NCBI GenBank assembly: GCA_032718475.1
Contig: JAUCBJ010003315.1
Span: 1-28,261, forward strand
From: Nemertoderma westbladi
Taxonomy: Eukaryota; Xenacoelomorpha; Nemertodermatida; Nemertodermatidae
Direction: 5' to 3'
Length of the DNA stretch: 28,261 nucleotides
Numbering within the stretch: the first letter of the stretch is position 1; every line of letters starts with the position of its first letter. This document shows positions 19,146 through 28,261 of the stretch, in pieces. The notes under the pieces were generated by a model. That model was not told the DNA's origin. It saw only the letters and a program-made list of their open reading frames with translations, and made no database searches. The position numbers were made by a program, and so were the translations under genes.

Positions 19146-22100
19146 TCATGCTACAGAGTACAGATGTGGGATGTGCCCTAACAATGTACGGTTCAGGCTA
19201 CAGATGTGGACTAACAAGGAACGGTGTAGGCTACAAATGTGGCACAATGAACGATTCAGGCTACAGATGTGGCACAATGAACGATTCAGGCTACAGATGT
19301 GGCACAATGAAAAGTTCAGGAAACAATTATGGCACAATGAACGATTCAGGCTACAGAATGTGTGGCCTAACAATGCACGGTTCAGGCTACAAATGTGGCA
19401 CAATGAAAAGTTCAGGCTACAAATGTGGGTCAATGAACGATTCAGGCTACAGAATGTGTGGCCTAACAATGCACGGTTCAGGCTACAAATGTGGCACAAT
19501 GAAAAGTTCAGGCTACAAATGTGGGTCAATGAACAGTTCAGGCTACAAATGTGGCACAATGAACGATTCAGTCTACAGAATGTGTGGCCTAACAATGCAC
19601 GGTTCAGGCTACAAATGTGGCACAATGAAAAGTGCAGGCTACAAATGTGGCACAATGAACGATTCAGGCTACAGAATGTGTGGCCTAACAATGCACGGTT
19701 CAGGCTACAAATGTGGCACAATGAAAAGTTCAGGCTACAAATGTGGCACAATGAACGATTCAGGCTACAGAATGTGTGGCATAACAATGCACGGTTCAGG
19801 CTACAAATGTGGCACAATGAAAAGTTCAGGCTACAAATGTGGGTCAATGAACGATTCAGGCTACAAATGTGGCACAATGAACGATTCAGGCTACAGAATG
19901 TGTGGCATAACAATGCACGGTTCAGGCTACAAATGTGGCACAATGAAAAGTTCAGGCTACAAATGTGGGTCAATGAACAGTTCAGGCTACAAATGTGGCA
20001 CAATGAACGATTCAGTCTACAGAATGTGTGGCCTAACAATGCACGGTTCAGGCTACAAATGTGGCACAATGAACGATTCAGGCTACAGAATGTGGCACAA
20101 TGAACAGTTCAGGCTACAGAATGTGTGGCCTAACAATGCACGGTTCAGGCTACAAATGTGGCACAATGAACGATTCAGGCTACAGATGTGGCACAATGAA
20201 CGATTCAGGCTACAGAATGTGTGGCCTAACAATGCACGGTCCAGGCTACAAATGTGGCACAATGAACGATTCAGGCTACAGATGTGGCACAATGAACGAT
20301 TCAGGCTACAGAATGTGTGGCCTAACAATGCACGGTTCAGGCTACAAATGTGGCACAATGAAAAGTGCAGGCTACAAATGTGGCACAATGAACAGTTCAG
20401 GCTACAAATGTGGCACAATGAACGATTCAGTCTACAGAATGTGTGGCCTAACAATGCACGGTTCAGGCTACAAATGTGGCACAATGAAAAGTTCAGGCTA
20501 CAAATGTGGCACAATGAAAAGTTCAGGCTACAAATGTGGCACAATGAAAAGTGCAGGCTACAAATGTGGCACAATGAACAGTTCAGGCTACAAATGTGGC
20601 ACAATGAACGATTCAGTCTACAGAATGTGTGGCCTAACAATGCACGGTTCAGGCTACAAATGTGGCACAATGAAAAGTGCAGGCTACAAATGTGGCACAA
20701 TGAACAGTTCAGGCTACAAATGTGGCACAATGAACGATTCAGTCTACAGAATGTGTGGCCTAACAATGCACGGTTCAGGCTACAAATGTGGCACAATGAA
20801 AAGTTCAGGCTACAAATGTGGCACAATGAAAAGTTCAGGAAACAATTATGGCACAATGAACGATTCAGGCTACAGAATGTGTGGCCTAACAATGCACGGT
20901 TCAGGCTACAAATGTGGCACAATGAAAAGTTCAGGCTACAAATGTGGCACAATGAAAAGTTCAGGAAACAATTATGGCACAATGAACGATTCAGGCTACA
21001 GAATGTGTGGCCTAACAATGCACGGTTCAGGCTACAAATGTGGCACAATGAAAAGTTCAGGCTACAAATGTGGCACAATGAACAGTTCAGGCTACAAATG
21101 TGGCACAATGAACGATTCAGGCTACAGAATGTGTGGCCTAACAATGCACGGTTCAGGCTACAAATGTGGCACAATGAACGATTCAGGCTACAGATGTGGC
21201 ACAATGAACGATTCAGGCTACAGATGTGGCACAATGAACGATTCAGGCTACAGATGTGGCACAATGAACGATTCAGGCTACAGATGTGGCACAATGAACG
21301 ATTCAGGCTACAAATGTGGCACAATGAAAAGTTCAGGAAACAATTATGGCACAATGAACGATTCAGGCTACAGAATGTGTGGCCTAACAATGCACGGTTC
21401 AGGCTACAAATGTGGCACAATGAAAAGTTCAGGCTACAAATGTGGCACAATGAAAAGTTCAGGCTACAAATGTGGCACAATGAACGGTTCAGGCTACAGA
21501 TGTGGCACAATGAACAGTTCAGGCTACAAATGTGGGACAATGAAAAGTGCAGGCTACAAATGTGGCACAATGAACGATTCAGGCTACAGAATGTGTGGCC
21601 TAACAATGCACGGTTCAGGCTACAAATGTGGCACAATGAACGATTCAGGCTACAGATGTGGCACAATGAACGATTCAGGCTACAGAATGTGTGGCCTAAC
21701 AATGCACGGTTCAGGCTACAAATGTGGCACAATGAAAAGTGCAGGCTACAAATGTGGCACAATGAACGATTCAGGCTACAGAATGTGTGGCCTAACAATG
21801 CACGGTTCAGGCTACAAATGTGGCACAATGAAAAGTTCAGGCTACAAATGTGGCACAATGAACGATTCAGGCTACAGAATGTGTGGCCTAACAATGCACG
21901 GTTCAGGCTACAAATGTGTCACAATGAAAAGTGCAGGCTACAAATGTGGCACAATGAACGATTCAGGCTACAGAATGTGTGGCCTAACAATGCACGGTTC
22001 AGGCTACAAATGTGGCACAATGAACGATTCAGGCTACAGATGTGGCACAATGAACGATTCAGGCTACAGAATGTGTGGCCTAACAATGCACGGTTCAGGC

Positions 22101-22731
22101 TACAAATGTGGCACAATGTACGATTCAGGCTACAGATGTGGCACAATGAACGATTCAGGCTACAGAATGTGTGGCCTAACAATGCACGGTTCAGGCTACA
22201 AATGTGGCACAATGAAAAGTGCAGGCTACAAATGTGGCACAATGAACAGTTCAGGCTACAAATGTGGCACAATGAACGATTCAGTCTACAGAATGTGTGG
22301 CCTAACAATGCACGGTTCAGGCTACAAATGTGGCACAATGAAAAGTTCAGGCTACAAATGTGGCACAATGAAAAGTTCAGGAAACAATTATGGCACAATG
22401 AACGATTCAGGCTACAGAATGAGTGGCCTAACAATGCACGGTTCAGGCTACAAATGTGGCACAATGAAAAGTTCAGGCTACAAATGTGGCACAATGAACA
22501 GTTCAGGCTACAAATGTGGCACAATGAACGATTCAGGCTACAGAATGTGTGGCCTAACAATGCACGGTTCAGGCTACAAATGTGGCACAATGAACGATTC
22601 AGGCTACAGATGTGGCACAATGAACGATTCAGGCTACAGATGTGGCACAATGAACGATTCAGGCTACAGATGTGGCACAATGAACGATTCAGGCTACAGA
22701 TGTGGCACAATGAACGATTCAGGCTACAGAT
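19146..22731. repeat. 3.6-kb minisatellite with mixed 30-bp and 36-bp units
   Basis: The 30-bp units read GGCTACAAATGTGGCACAAT plus GAACGATTCA, GAAAAGTTCA, GAAAAGTGCA or GAACAGTTCA. The 36-bp units read GGCTACAGAATGTGTGGCCT plus AACAATGCACGGTTCA. Roughly 30 units of the 36-bp type are interspersed with one to several 30-bp units, giving a higher-order pattern. Both lengths are multiples of three, so open frames of up to 1,205 codons arise in two forward frames and one reverse frame. One 31-bp hybrid unit at 20081-20111 (GGCTACAGAATGTGGCACAA...) shifts the forward frames by one. There is no convincing start, signal peptide or splice border, and the array is read as an intronic or intergenic satellite, not a gene. 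Confidence 0.95.
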
Positions 22732-22734
22732 TAA

Positions 22735-23907
22735 CTCTTTAGTTCGCCATCTATCCATTGCTTAACCGTAACGCAGCGTTATGACGTCATACATGAGTCA
22801 TACTTACATCGGATTTTATATTTGCCAAACAATTTGCTGGATATACTTTAATTTGTAGATAATTTGTAGCCGTTGTTGTTCAGCTGTCGGGAATGGGTGT
22901 TAATTGAGAGAAGAAATACTAAAAATCGCTAAATACCGGTACTACAAAATTAAGTTGAGAAAGAAATGCCTGATTAATATCCGTAGGTCGACTTTCATTG
23001 TGTAAAAAATGTCATTAAAAACCATTTTATGTCAAATTTTAATTTATTAAACAAGTACTTTGTGTTTTTTTTTATAAAGGATAATAACGCACCAGATATA
23101 TAATCAATAAACACCCCATTCCTATAGTTCTAGATACACATTCGCATAGAGAATTAACGTCTATATTTATTGATGTTCTCGGAATATATATATTACATAT
23201 TTCTTGTGTTATTAATTTAAATATTATATGAACGTCTCTTTACCTCTGTAACACAGGAACTTATGTTTAGTGTAGTATATAGTTGTAGTGTAGTACAGGT
23301 ATATATATCGATATTGTAATAATACTTTTAATTTTGTCTTTCAGTTTCAGTACAATACCGGTCTGTCCAATGGTTATATATTATTAAACGCACTCAATAT
23401 TTAGTGTGCAAAAATATGCTGGCTTGGGTTCTGTACATATTTTTTCAAACATTTATAGTAGTAATGGAATATTTATTTATATAATTTAGTATCATTTAGT
23501 TGTAGTTTATATATATAAGGATTTAGTCAGGGAATTATTTTGTGACAGACCGGTATAGTATTTTTGTGGTTCGGGTTTTACTTTGACGTTTTCATTATAT
23601 TATATTTAAGTAACAATTTTTAATAAAACAACTTCACTATAATACACTAATATTCTACAAAATTTAAATTTATCACTACCAGTGTGTTTATTTTCTTCTG
23701 GTTGCTGTGTTCTTGCATAATATAATGTAGTTATAATTTTGATATTCTAGATTTATGTACTATAGATATTATAATATTATTACATACACACTATAGCTTT
23801 GTATATCTATTATATTAGTATTGGGGATTATCAATTACTGTACCTATGTTTTATTATATTGTGTCATAAAAAATTATTGCTTTTGTTTCTGGTATACAAT
23901 ATCATTG
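22735..23907. other. AT-rich DNA downstream of the large array
   Basis: No exon resembling the next channel exon (DEKNQ...TTN.W) was found on the + strand. The stretch contains TATATATA runs (about 23182-23194, 23300-23309 and 23507-23516) and the sequence GTAACGCAGCGTTATGACG near 22767, which echoes the GCAGCGTTATGAC string at about 4650. Confidence 0.4.
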
Positions 23908-24117
23908 CAGCAGATAGGGGGGACTTTCGTTGAAACAAAATCCATCCCTCTCCAGGCCCAGGGGAAAATCAACGCAAATCACATTTGGTTAGTCGCAAAA
24001 ATAAAACTGTAGCCTGATCTATTGATTTTAGTTTATTGTTTTGGGTAGAATAACGTGTTACTATTTGCGCCCTGTCCCCCCCCCCCCCCCCCCCACCCCC
24101 CTGTTTCGATTGCTGGG
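23908..24117 (+). mobile_element. Degenerate MITE copy with poly-C expansion
   Basis: The sequence starts GCAGATAGGGGGGACTTTCG and continues AAATCCATCCCTCTCCAGG, AAAAATAAAACTGTAGCCTG and GGGTAGAATAACGTGTTAC. These correspond in order to the MITE at 24888-25132. The part after AATAACGTG is shortened, and the terminal C run is expanded to more than 15 cytosines at 24076-24101. Target duplications are not clear. Confidence 0.65.
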
Positions 24118-24171
24118 TTAAGTCTCTACAATTAAAATATAACCGAGCTCTGTAAAAAAAAAAAGAAAAAA

Positions 24172-24262
24172 AAAAAAATCAATCGCCATGCTGCATTGCA
24201 GCTGCATTAAGAAAGCTATGCCAGCTTATCGAAAAAATTGCGCCGCCACAACTGTTTTTATC
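24172..24262 (-). mobile_element. 3'-end scrap of the LINE found at 872-1582
   Basis: The reverse complement contains GTTGTGGCGGCGCAATTTTT, TCGATAAGCTGGCATAGC and ATGCAGCTGCAATGCAGCAT. These align with 1503-1575 of the first LINE copy (GTTGTGGCGGTGCAATTTTG, TCGATAAGCCGGCACAGC, ATGCAGCTGCAATGCAGCAT). It is shorter and more diverged, and it abuts an A-rich run at 24152-24178. Confidence 0.75.
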
Positions 24263-24880
24263 CCATAACTTATGCGAGATAATTCACTCTAAAAGTAAGT
24301 GATAGGTGAACGTGTAAAATACGAAAAAACACTAATGGGGAAAACCCATCCATGGGATGTGCTGATTGCTTATGCTGCTATATTTGTGTGGATCATATAT
24401 CCAGGAATTATATTCTCCTAATTCAGGTACACACGCCACCAACCTCCATCCCATTTTTCTACAAATCGTATTGCGATTGCATGAAATGTGAAGTGAATGT
24501 AAGATCAGTCCTTGGGGGTCTGACTTCATGAGTCAGAATTGTTATTTTTGCTTTAAATAAGAGCTTTAAAGAAGTGTCTCCATCTATATTTCACCAGTTA
24601 CTGTACTACTACTAGTAGTAGTTGCAGCGAGCTCGGGCAGTGGAAATTAGGTCCTTCCACGGAAATTAGGTCCTTGTCCTTCTGGTTGCCAGAAAAGTAG
24701 ATCTGGTATGACCTCTTGTTTACTTTTCCAGCAGCATTGAATCGTAATTTGCTTTCACGAAAAGTGGTTGATACAGGTGGTATTGTACCATAACGCTCGG
24801 TGTTTATCATGTGTTGTCTACAGCTGATGTTTTGTGTTGCCCTTTAGTCTTGTGTAACTAGACGCAATGTTCCACAATAT
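24263..24880. other. Unassigned segment with two - strand open frames
   Basis: Two - strand frames, at 24332-24529 (with ICRKMGWRLVACVPELGEYN) and 24598-24810 (with FRESKLRFNAAGKVNKRSYQ), read more like real protein than the surrounding AT-rich DNA and may be scraps of a mobile-element ORF. No family is recognised with confidence. A 15-bp direct repeat, GGAAATTAGGTCCTT, lies at about 24643-24675. Confidence 0.3.
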
Positions 24881-24887
24881 GGTGTTA

Positions 24888-25132
24888 GCAGATAGGGGGG
24901 GAAACTGAACGCAATAAAAATTCATCCCTCTTCAGGGAAAATTCGACGCAAATAACAGCTGATTACTCTCAAAAATAAAACTGTAACCTGTTCTATAGTG
25001 TTTAGTTTATTGTTTTGGTTAAAATAACGTGCCACTGTAACCTGCTCCTTTCCCTAAATTGAGAATTTAACATTGAGGCGGGATATTAATTCGCCAAGGC
25101 GGGTTTTGCGTCGAGTTTCCCCCCCCTGTCTC
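24888..25132. mobile_element. 245-bp MITE with terminal inverted repeats and a 7-bp target duplication
   Basis: The left end GCAGATAGGGGGGGAAACTG is followed by AACGCAA. It mirrors the right end, whose reverse complement is GAGACAGGGGGGGGAAACTC followed by GACGCAA; the two agree apart from a few bases near the tip. Both ends are flanked by GGTGTTA (24881-24887 and 25133-25139). The interior is non-coding. Related copies are seen at 23908-24117 and, interrupted, at about 6690-6716 plus 8230-8395. The superfamily is not determined. Confidence 0.85.
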
Positions 25133-25139
25133 GGTGTTA

Positions 25140-26270
25140 AGAAACGATAACTTTTTAGAAGTAAAAGTGTCTGAGTCTGTACTCCCAGATATTTCCACTG
25201 TCGATATCTCCTTTGCTGAACTCAAGGCTGCTGCAAAGAGCATTAAGACCAATCGTGCCAGTGGAGTAGATGGTGTACCCCTGAGGTCTTAAAAATACCT
25301 AAGTGTTTAAAGCTCATCTATCCCATCATAGTAGACATGTACCGAACAACAAGAGTCCCACAAGAAATGAAAACAAATAAGTTGGTGCCAGTTCCCAAGA
25401 TGGGCAACCTAACACTCTATGGTTCTTTTGCGGGGAATCTCATTGATCTCGATTGCTGCAAAGCTATACAATTATACAACTTTCATTATATGGGATTCCT
25501 GATGAAATTATTGCAGCAATCAGATCAGTATACGAAGGTTCGACAACATTTGTGTCTACTTTTGACGGTGACACAGAACCATTTGAAGTGTTATGGGGCG
25601 TCCTCCAAGGAGACACACTTGCACCATTCTTGTTCATTATTGTGGTTGACTATGTTCTACGCATGTCCTTAGATCATTATAATGATGATGGGGTGATGAT
25701 AACTCCACCTACTGGCTCCAGAAGTCGAGGAAATCCTGCCAAGTACCTGATCTAGACTTTGCTGATGACTTAGGAGTACTCTCAGAATCATTAGAGGGAG
25801 CCCAACGGCTCCTCAGCTCATTAGAACATGCTGCTTCTACTGTTGGTCTTTTTATTAACTCCAGAAAGACCAAAATTCTGACAGTTAACTTTGAAAGTCC
25901 TCAGCAAGTCTCTGATCGGATGAGCATAAGCTCAAAGGATGGTATGCTTGAGCATGTGGACGACTTCTGTTACCTGGGATCATGGATCCGGAAGTCAGGT
26001 GAGGACCTTCGAATACGTAAGGGAAAGGCATGGGCAGCCTTGAATAGGCTTTCCAGGATTTGGAAGTCACCGAGAATTAATCGGAAACTTAAGGTCCGAT
26101 TATTTAGAGCAGCAGTAGTTCCAGTACTCCTCTACGGGAGTCCATGCTGGGCTCTAACTGCTGAGGACACCAAATCTTTGGATGGCACATTCACAAGAAT
26201 GCTACGCCGGGTACATTGTGTCAAGTACAATGCACACATCTCCAACCAGACACTATATAACATTGGAGGT
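25140..26270 (+). pseudogene. LINE reverse transcriptase copy with catalytic core, multiply broken
   Basis: Read through several frames, the segment gives VDISFAELKAAAKSIKTNRA then SGVDGVP (the start of the RT), MKTNKLVPVPK, LIDLDCCKAIQL (a degraded RGISL.S..AKLYN), LYGIPDEIIAAIRSVYEGST, GVLQGDTLAPFLFIIVVDYV (motif B), and FADD at 25758-25769 (motif C). It then continues with the same ILTVNFESPQQ...RMLRR region as the first copy. Frameshifts lie near 25290, 25440 and 25750, with an in-frame TAG at 25753. The copy ends abruptly at about 26270 in ACATTGGAGGT and is fused to another fragment. It belongs to the same LINE family as 872-1582. Confidence 0.88.
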
Positions 26271-26560
26271 AGATTGGAGTAGATGGTGTTCCCCCTGAGG
26301 TCTTTAAAATACCTGAGTGTTTAAAGCTCATCTATCCCATCATAGTAGACATGAACCGAACAACAAGAGACCCACAAGAAATTAAAACAAATAAGTTGGT
26401 GCCAGTTCCCAAGAAGGGCAACATAACACTCTATGGTTCTTTTCGGGGAATCTCATTGATCTCGATTGCTGCAAAACTATACAATAGAATTCTATTAAAT
26501 CGCATCAGGTATCCCATTGTGAGACTGCTCAGTGGAAATCAGAATGGGTTGCTTAAGGGG
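26271..26560 (+). pseudogene. Second LINE RT fragment fused head-on to the first copy's broken end
   Basis: From about 26270 the sequence jumps back to an earlier part of the same RT: GGAGTAGATGGTGTTCCCCC matches GGAGTAGATGGTGTACCCCT at about 25261. It continues NRTTRDPQEIKTNKLVPVPK, ISLISIAAKLYNRILLNRIR and YPIVRLLSGNQNG. This copy preserves the RGISLISIAAKLYN block that is damaged in the neighbour. It stops before motif B and is replaced at about 26560 by unrelated sequence. The junction lies at GGAGGTAGATTGGAGTAGAT, with GGAG shared by both sides. Confidence 0.82.
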
Positions 26561-26576
26561 TGCCCCCACCTTGGGT

Positions 26577-27300
26577 AAAATTATCACATTTTTGGTTTTC
26601 TATTTCTTCTGATGCAGAATTTAATGGGGAGTTCAAATCTTGAAACAGTTTGGCGAGATCTTTTTTAGTTCTCGAGTTATCGCTTTCTTTCCGTCTATCA
26701 GTTTGTTCGTCAAAATTTAGAAGACAGACAGACAGACAGGCTGTCAGACAGACAAATTAGATGCCACCAAACATTAAAACTGACATCAGAAATGAAATCA
26801 CCGACCCTGAAAACCCCCATATTGATTATTTTAGTGAGTTGGTATGAAGCCATAGTGTCAAACATTACCGACCGATTAACAGACTACAGACAGTCAGGTT
26901 TGAGCGGGAAGGTTCAAATTTTAAAGCAAATTATCGCGGAATTACATTTCACGATATTTCCATTTTTCAAAATACTACCCCTCCGCCGTTTTTCACCCAA
27001 AATTCGATAATTTATGGCTCGTTGGAAAGGTTTTTTGAACATCTTGAAAAATTATCCAGCACTTTTTTGAAAATTTTTTTTTTAAATATTATTGAAAATT
27101 TTAATTAATTTAATTAATTTTAATTAATAAATTTACTTAAAAATTAATAATTTAAAAAATCGGCTGGATAATTTTTGTAGAAACGATGGTGCTGTGTCCA
27201 AAAAAGTTGGCTTCAAAAAAATTCGATAAATATTAATGGACTAGTAGTGTTTTTAGTGAAATATTTAATTCCGCCACTCGCCACTAGAGGGACACAAAAA
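26577..27300 (+). mobile_element. Second copy of the foldback-type repeat, ends not resolved
   Basis: The segment at about 26690-27000 carries GACAGACAGACAGACAGGCT, AAACTGACATCAGAAATGAA, ATCACCGACCCTGAAAACCC and GGGAAGGTTCAAATTTTAAA. These match the interior of the 1.5-kb element at 6717-8229, partly in reverse and partly in forward orientation. The centre also folds: GAAAAATTATCCAGC (about 27046) and GCTGGATAATTTTTG (about 27163) are inverted copies around an AT-rich loop. The 29-bp terminal repeats of the first copy were not found here, so the ends are either lost or different. Confidence 0.6.
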
Positions 27301-28261
27301 AATTTAAAATTTCAATTTTTGTTGCTCTTTGGCCTTCCCCACGTTTGCTGAACACAACATAACAGTGATATTGACCTACACCACGCTGTTTGAGCTGTTT
27401 AAAAAAAATCTCTCCTGAGGGGGTACCCCCTCACATTTTTTAAAAAGTTACGAAATCTATAATTAACAAATATTTTTTTAATTGTTCTAGAACAAAATAA
27501 TTTTGTTCTAGAGTAAAAATTATTTTTAAATGAAATAGCTAACATTTTCTAGATAATTTTCAAAATGGGAACAAAAGCTCTAATTAAAAGTTATTTTTAA
27601 TGTTCTATAACTGAATATTATTTCTAGAATAAAATTTATTTGCCAATATAATATATAACAGGTAACACTCACAAATTAGCAAGCTAATACTAATTTTTAT
27701 GATACAGCTACTACCACTTATTTATCATATAACATTCTAGAATTTTGCGAACAATACTAATATATAATATGAATATTCAAAATACTATATACCTATACTA
27801 TTTATAATAATCATACAAAAAGTACAAATATTGATTGTATAATATTATCAGTGAAATTACATACATACATTGAGATATAAGCACTTTAACGAAAGTTAAT
27901 TCCGCCACAGGCCCTTCTAATAATACTACGAAGTTGATATTGACATATACACAAAATGTTCTAGAACGTATTCAAACTATACATTCTCAAATTATCAAAT
28001 GGTCGTATTAAGTAATTGACAAAGATAATAAATGTATATGTACCTCCGAAAGTTATTTGACTATTAATCATAAAACTTCACCATTTAAATAACTTTTTAT
28101 AGAAAATTTCTATAAAAAATTCCAAATACAAAAAAAAAATATTTATTTCACACCAAATAAATATTAAATGTTAAATGACAAAAACACTGAAAAAAATAAA
28201 TTGAAATAATATTGAATATCATAATAAAACCAAATAGAGTTGATGAAATCGATCAATAATG
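27301..28261. other. Very AT-rich DNA to the window end
   Basis: No exon, RNA gene or clear repeat is recognised. GTTCTAGA-type strings occur several times (27484, 27507, 27958), together with short palindromes such as GGGGGTACCCCC at 27419. No continuation of the channel gene is visible. Confidence 0.45.

Noticed and set aside
19148-22765. 1,205-codon open frame as a giant repeat protein
   Set aside because: The unit lengths (30 and 36 bp) make several frames open on both strands at once, the frame changes motif after the 31-bp unit, and there is no signal peptide, promoter or splice evidence.
23821-24012. Frame as a channel or other exon
   Set aside because: It overlaps the left part of a MITE copy and shows no receptor motif.
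26560-27435. Terminal inverted repeat between AGGGGTGCCCCC (about 26557) and GGGGGTACCCCC (about 27419)
   Set aside because: Each string is itself a near-palindrome and similarity does not extend beyond it, so it is not reliable as element ends.

Overview
The window is metazoan nuclear DNA, most likely from a marine invertebrate. It is AT-rich, its real coding sequence is in short spliced exons with GT-AG borders, and most of it is intron or intergenic DNA filled with retrotransposons, small inverted-repeat elements and minisatellites. There is no bacterial, organellar or viral gene organisation, no rRNA gene and no CRISPR array. The phylum cannot be fixed from this sequence; an echinoderm-like or other invertebrate source is only a guess.

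Host genes, all on the + strand. A C-type lectin domain (CTLD) gene begins at about 3698 with a signal-peptide exon and continues with CTLD exons at 4326-4573, about 8680-8742 and 9059-9206. A separate exon at 18617-18756 matches the N-terminal extracellular part of a nicotinic-acetylcholine-receptor-like Cys-loop channel subunit. Splice phases allow two readings. Either the lectin exons run into the channel exon as one lectin-channel fusion, or the channel is an independent gene whose signal-peptide exon is a small candidate at 10653-10695. No further channel exon was found downstream in the window.

Mobile DNA. A nearly complete two-ORF non-LTR retrotransposon of CR1/L2-like type lies on the - strand (about 11985-16940). 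Its ORF1 and ORF2 share one frame, ORF2 carries one premature TGA, and an in-frame 30-bp minisatellite sits between its endonuclease and reverse transcriptase. A second LINE family has a 5'-truncated insert with a 12-bp target duplication (872-1582), a 3' scrap (about 24172-24262, - strand), and a rearranged pair of fragments (about 25150-26560). A 1.5-kb element with 29-bp perfect terminal inverted repeats (6717-8229) appears to be nested in an older MITE copy. Other MITE copies lie at 24888-25132 and about 23908-24117. A 788-bp element with arms of about 175 bp (17299-18086) has a 7-bp target duplication.

Tandem repeats. There is a 23-bp array at the window start, a 21-bp array at about 5064-6362, a 28-bp array at 18745-19048 that grows out of an exon's splice-donor junction, and a 3.6-kb 30/36-bp array at 19146-22731. 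The long open frames in the 21-bp and 30/36-bp arrays are best read as by-products of unit lengths divisible by three.

The rest (about 1600-3690, 9750-11980, 22740-23900, 27300-28261) is AT-rich non-coding DNA in which nothing further is confidently recognisable.
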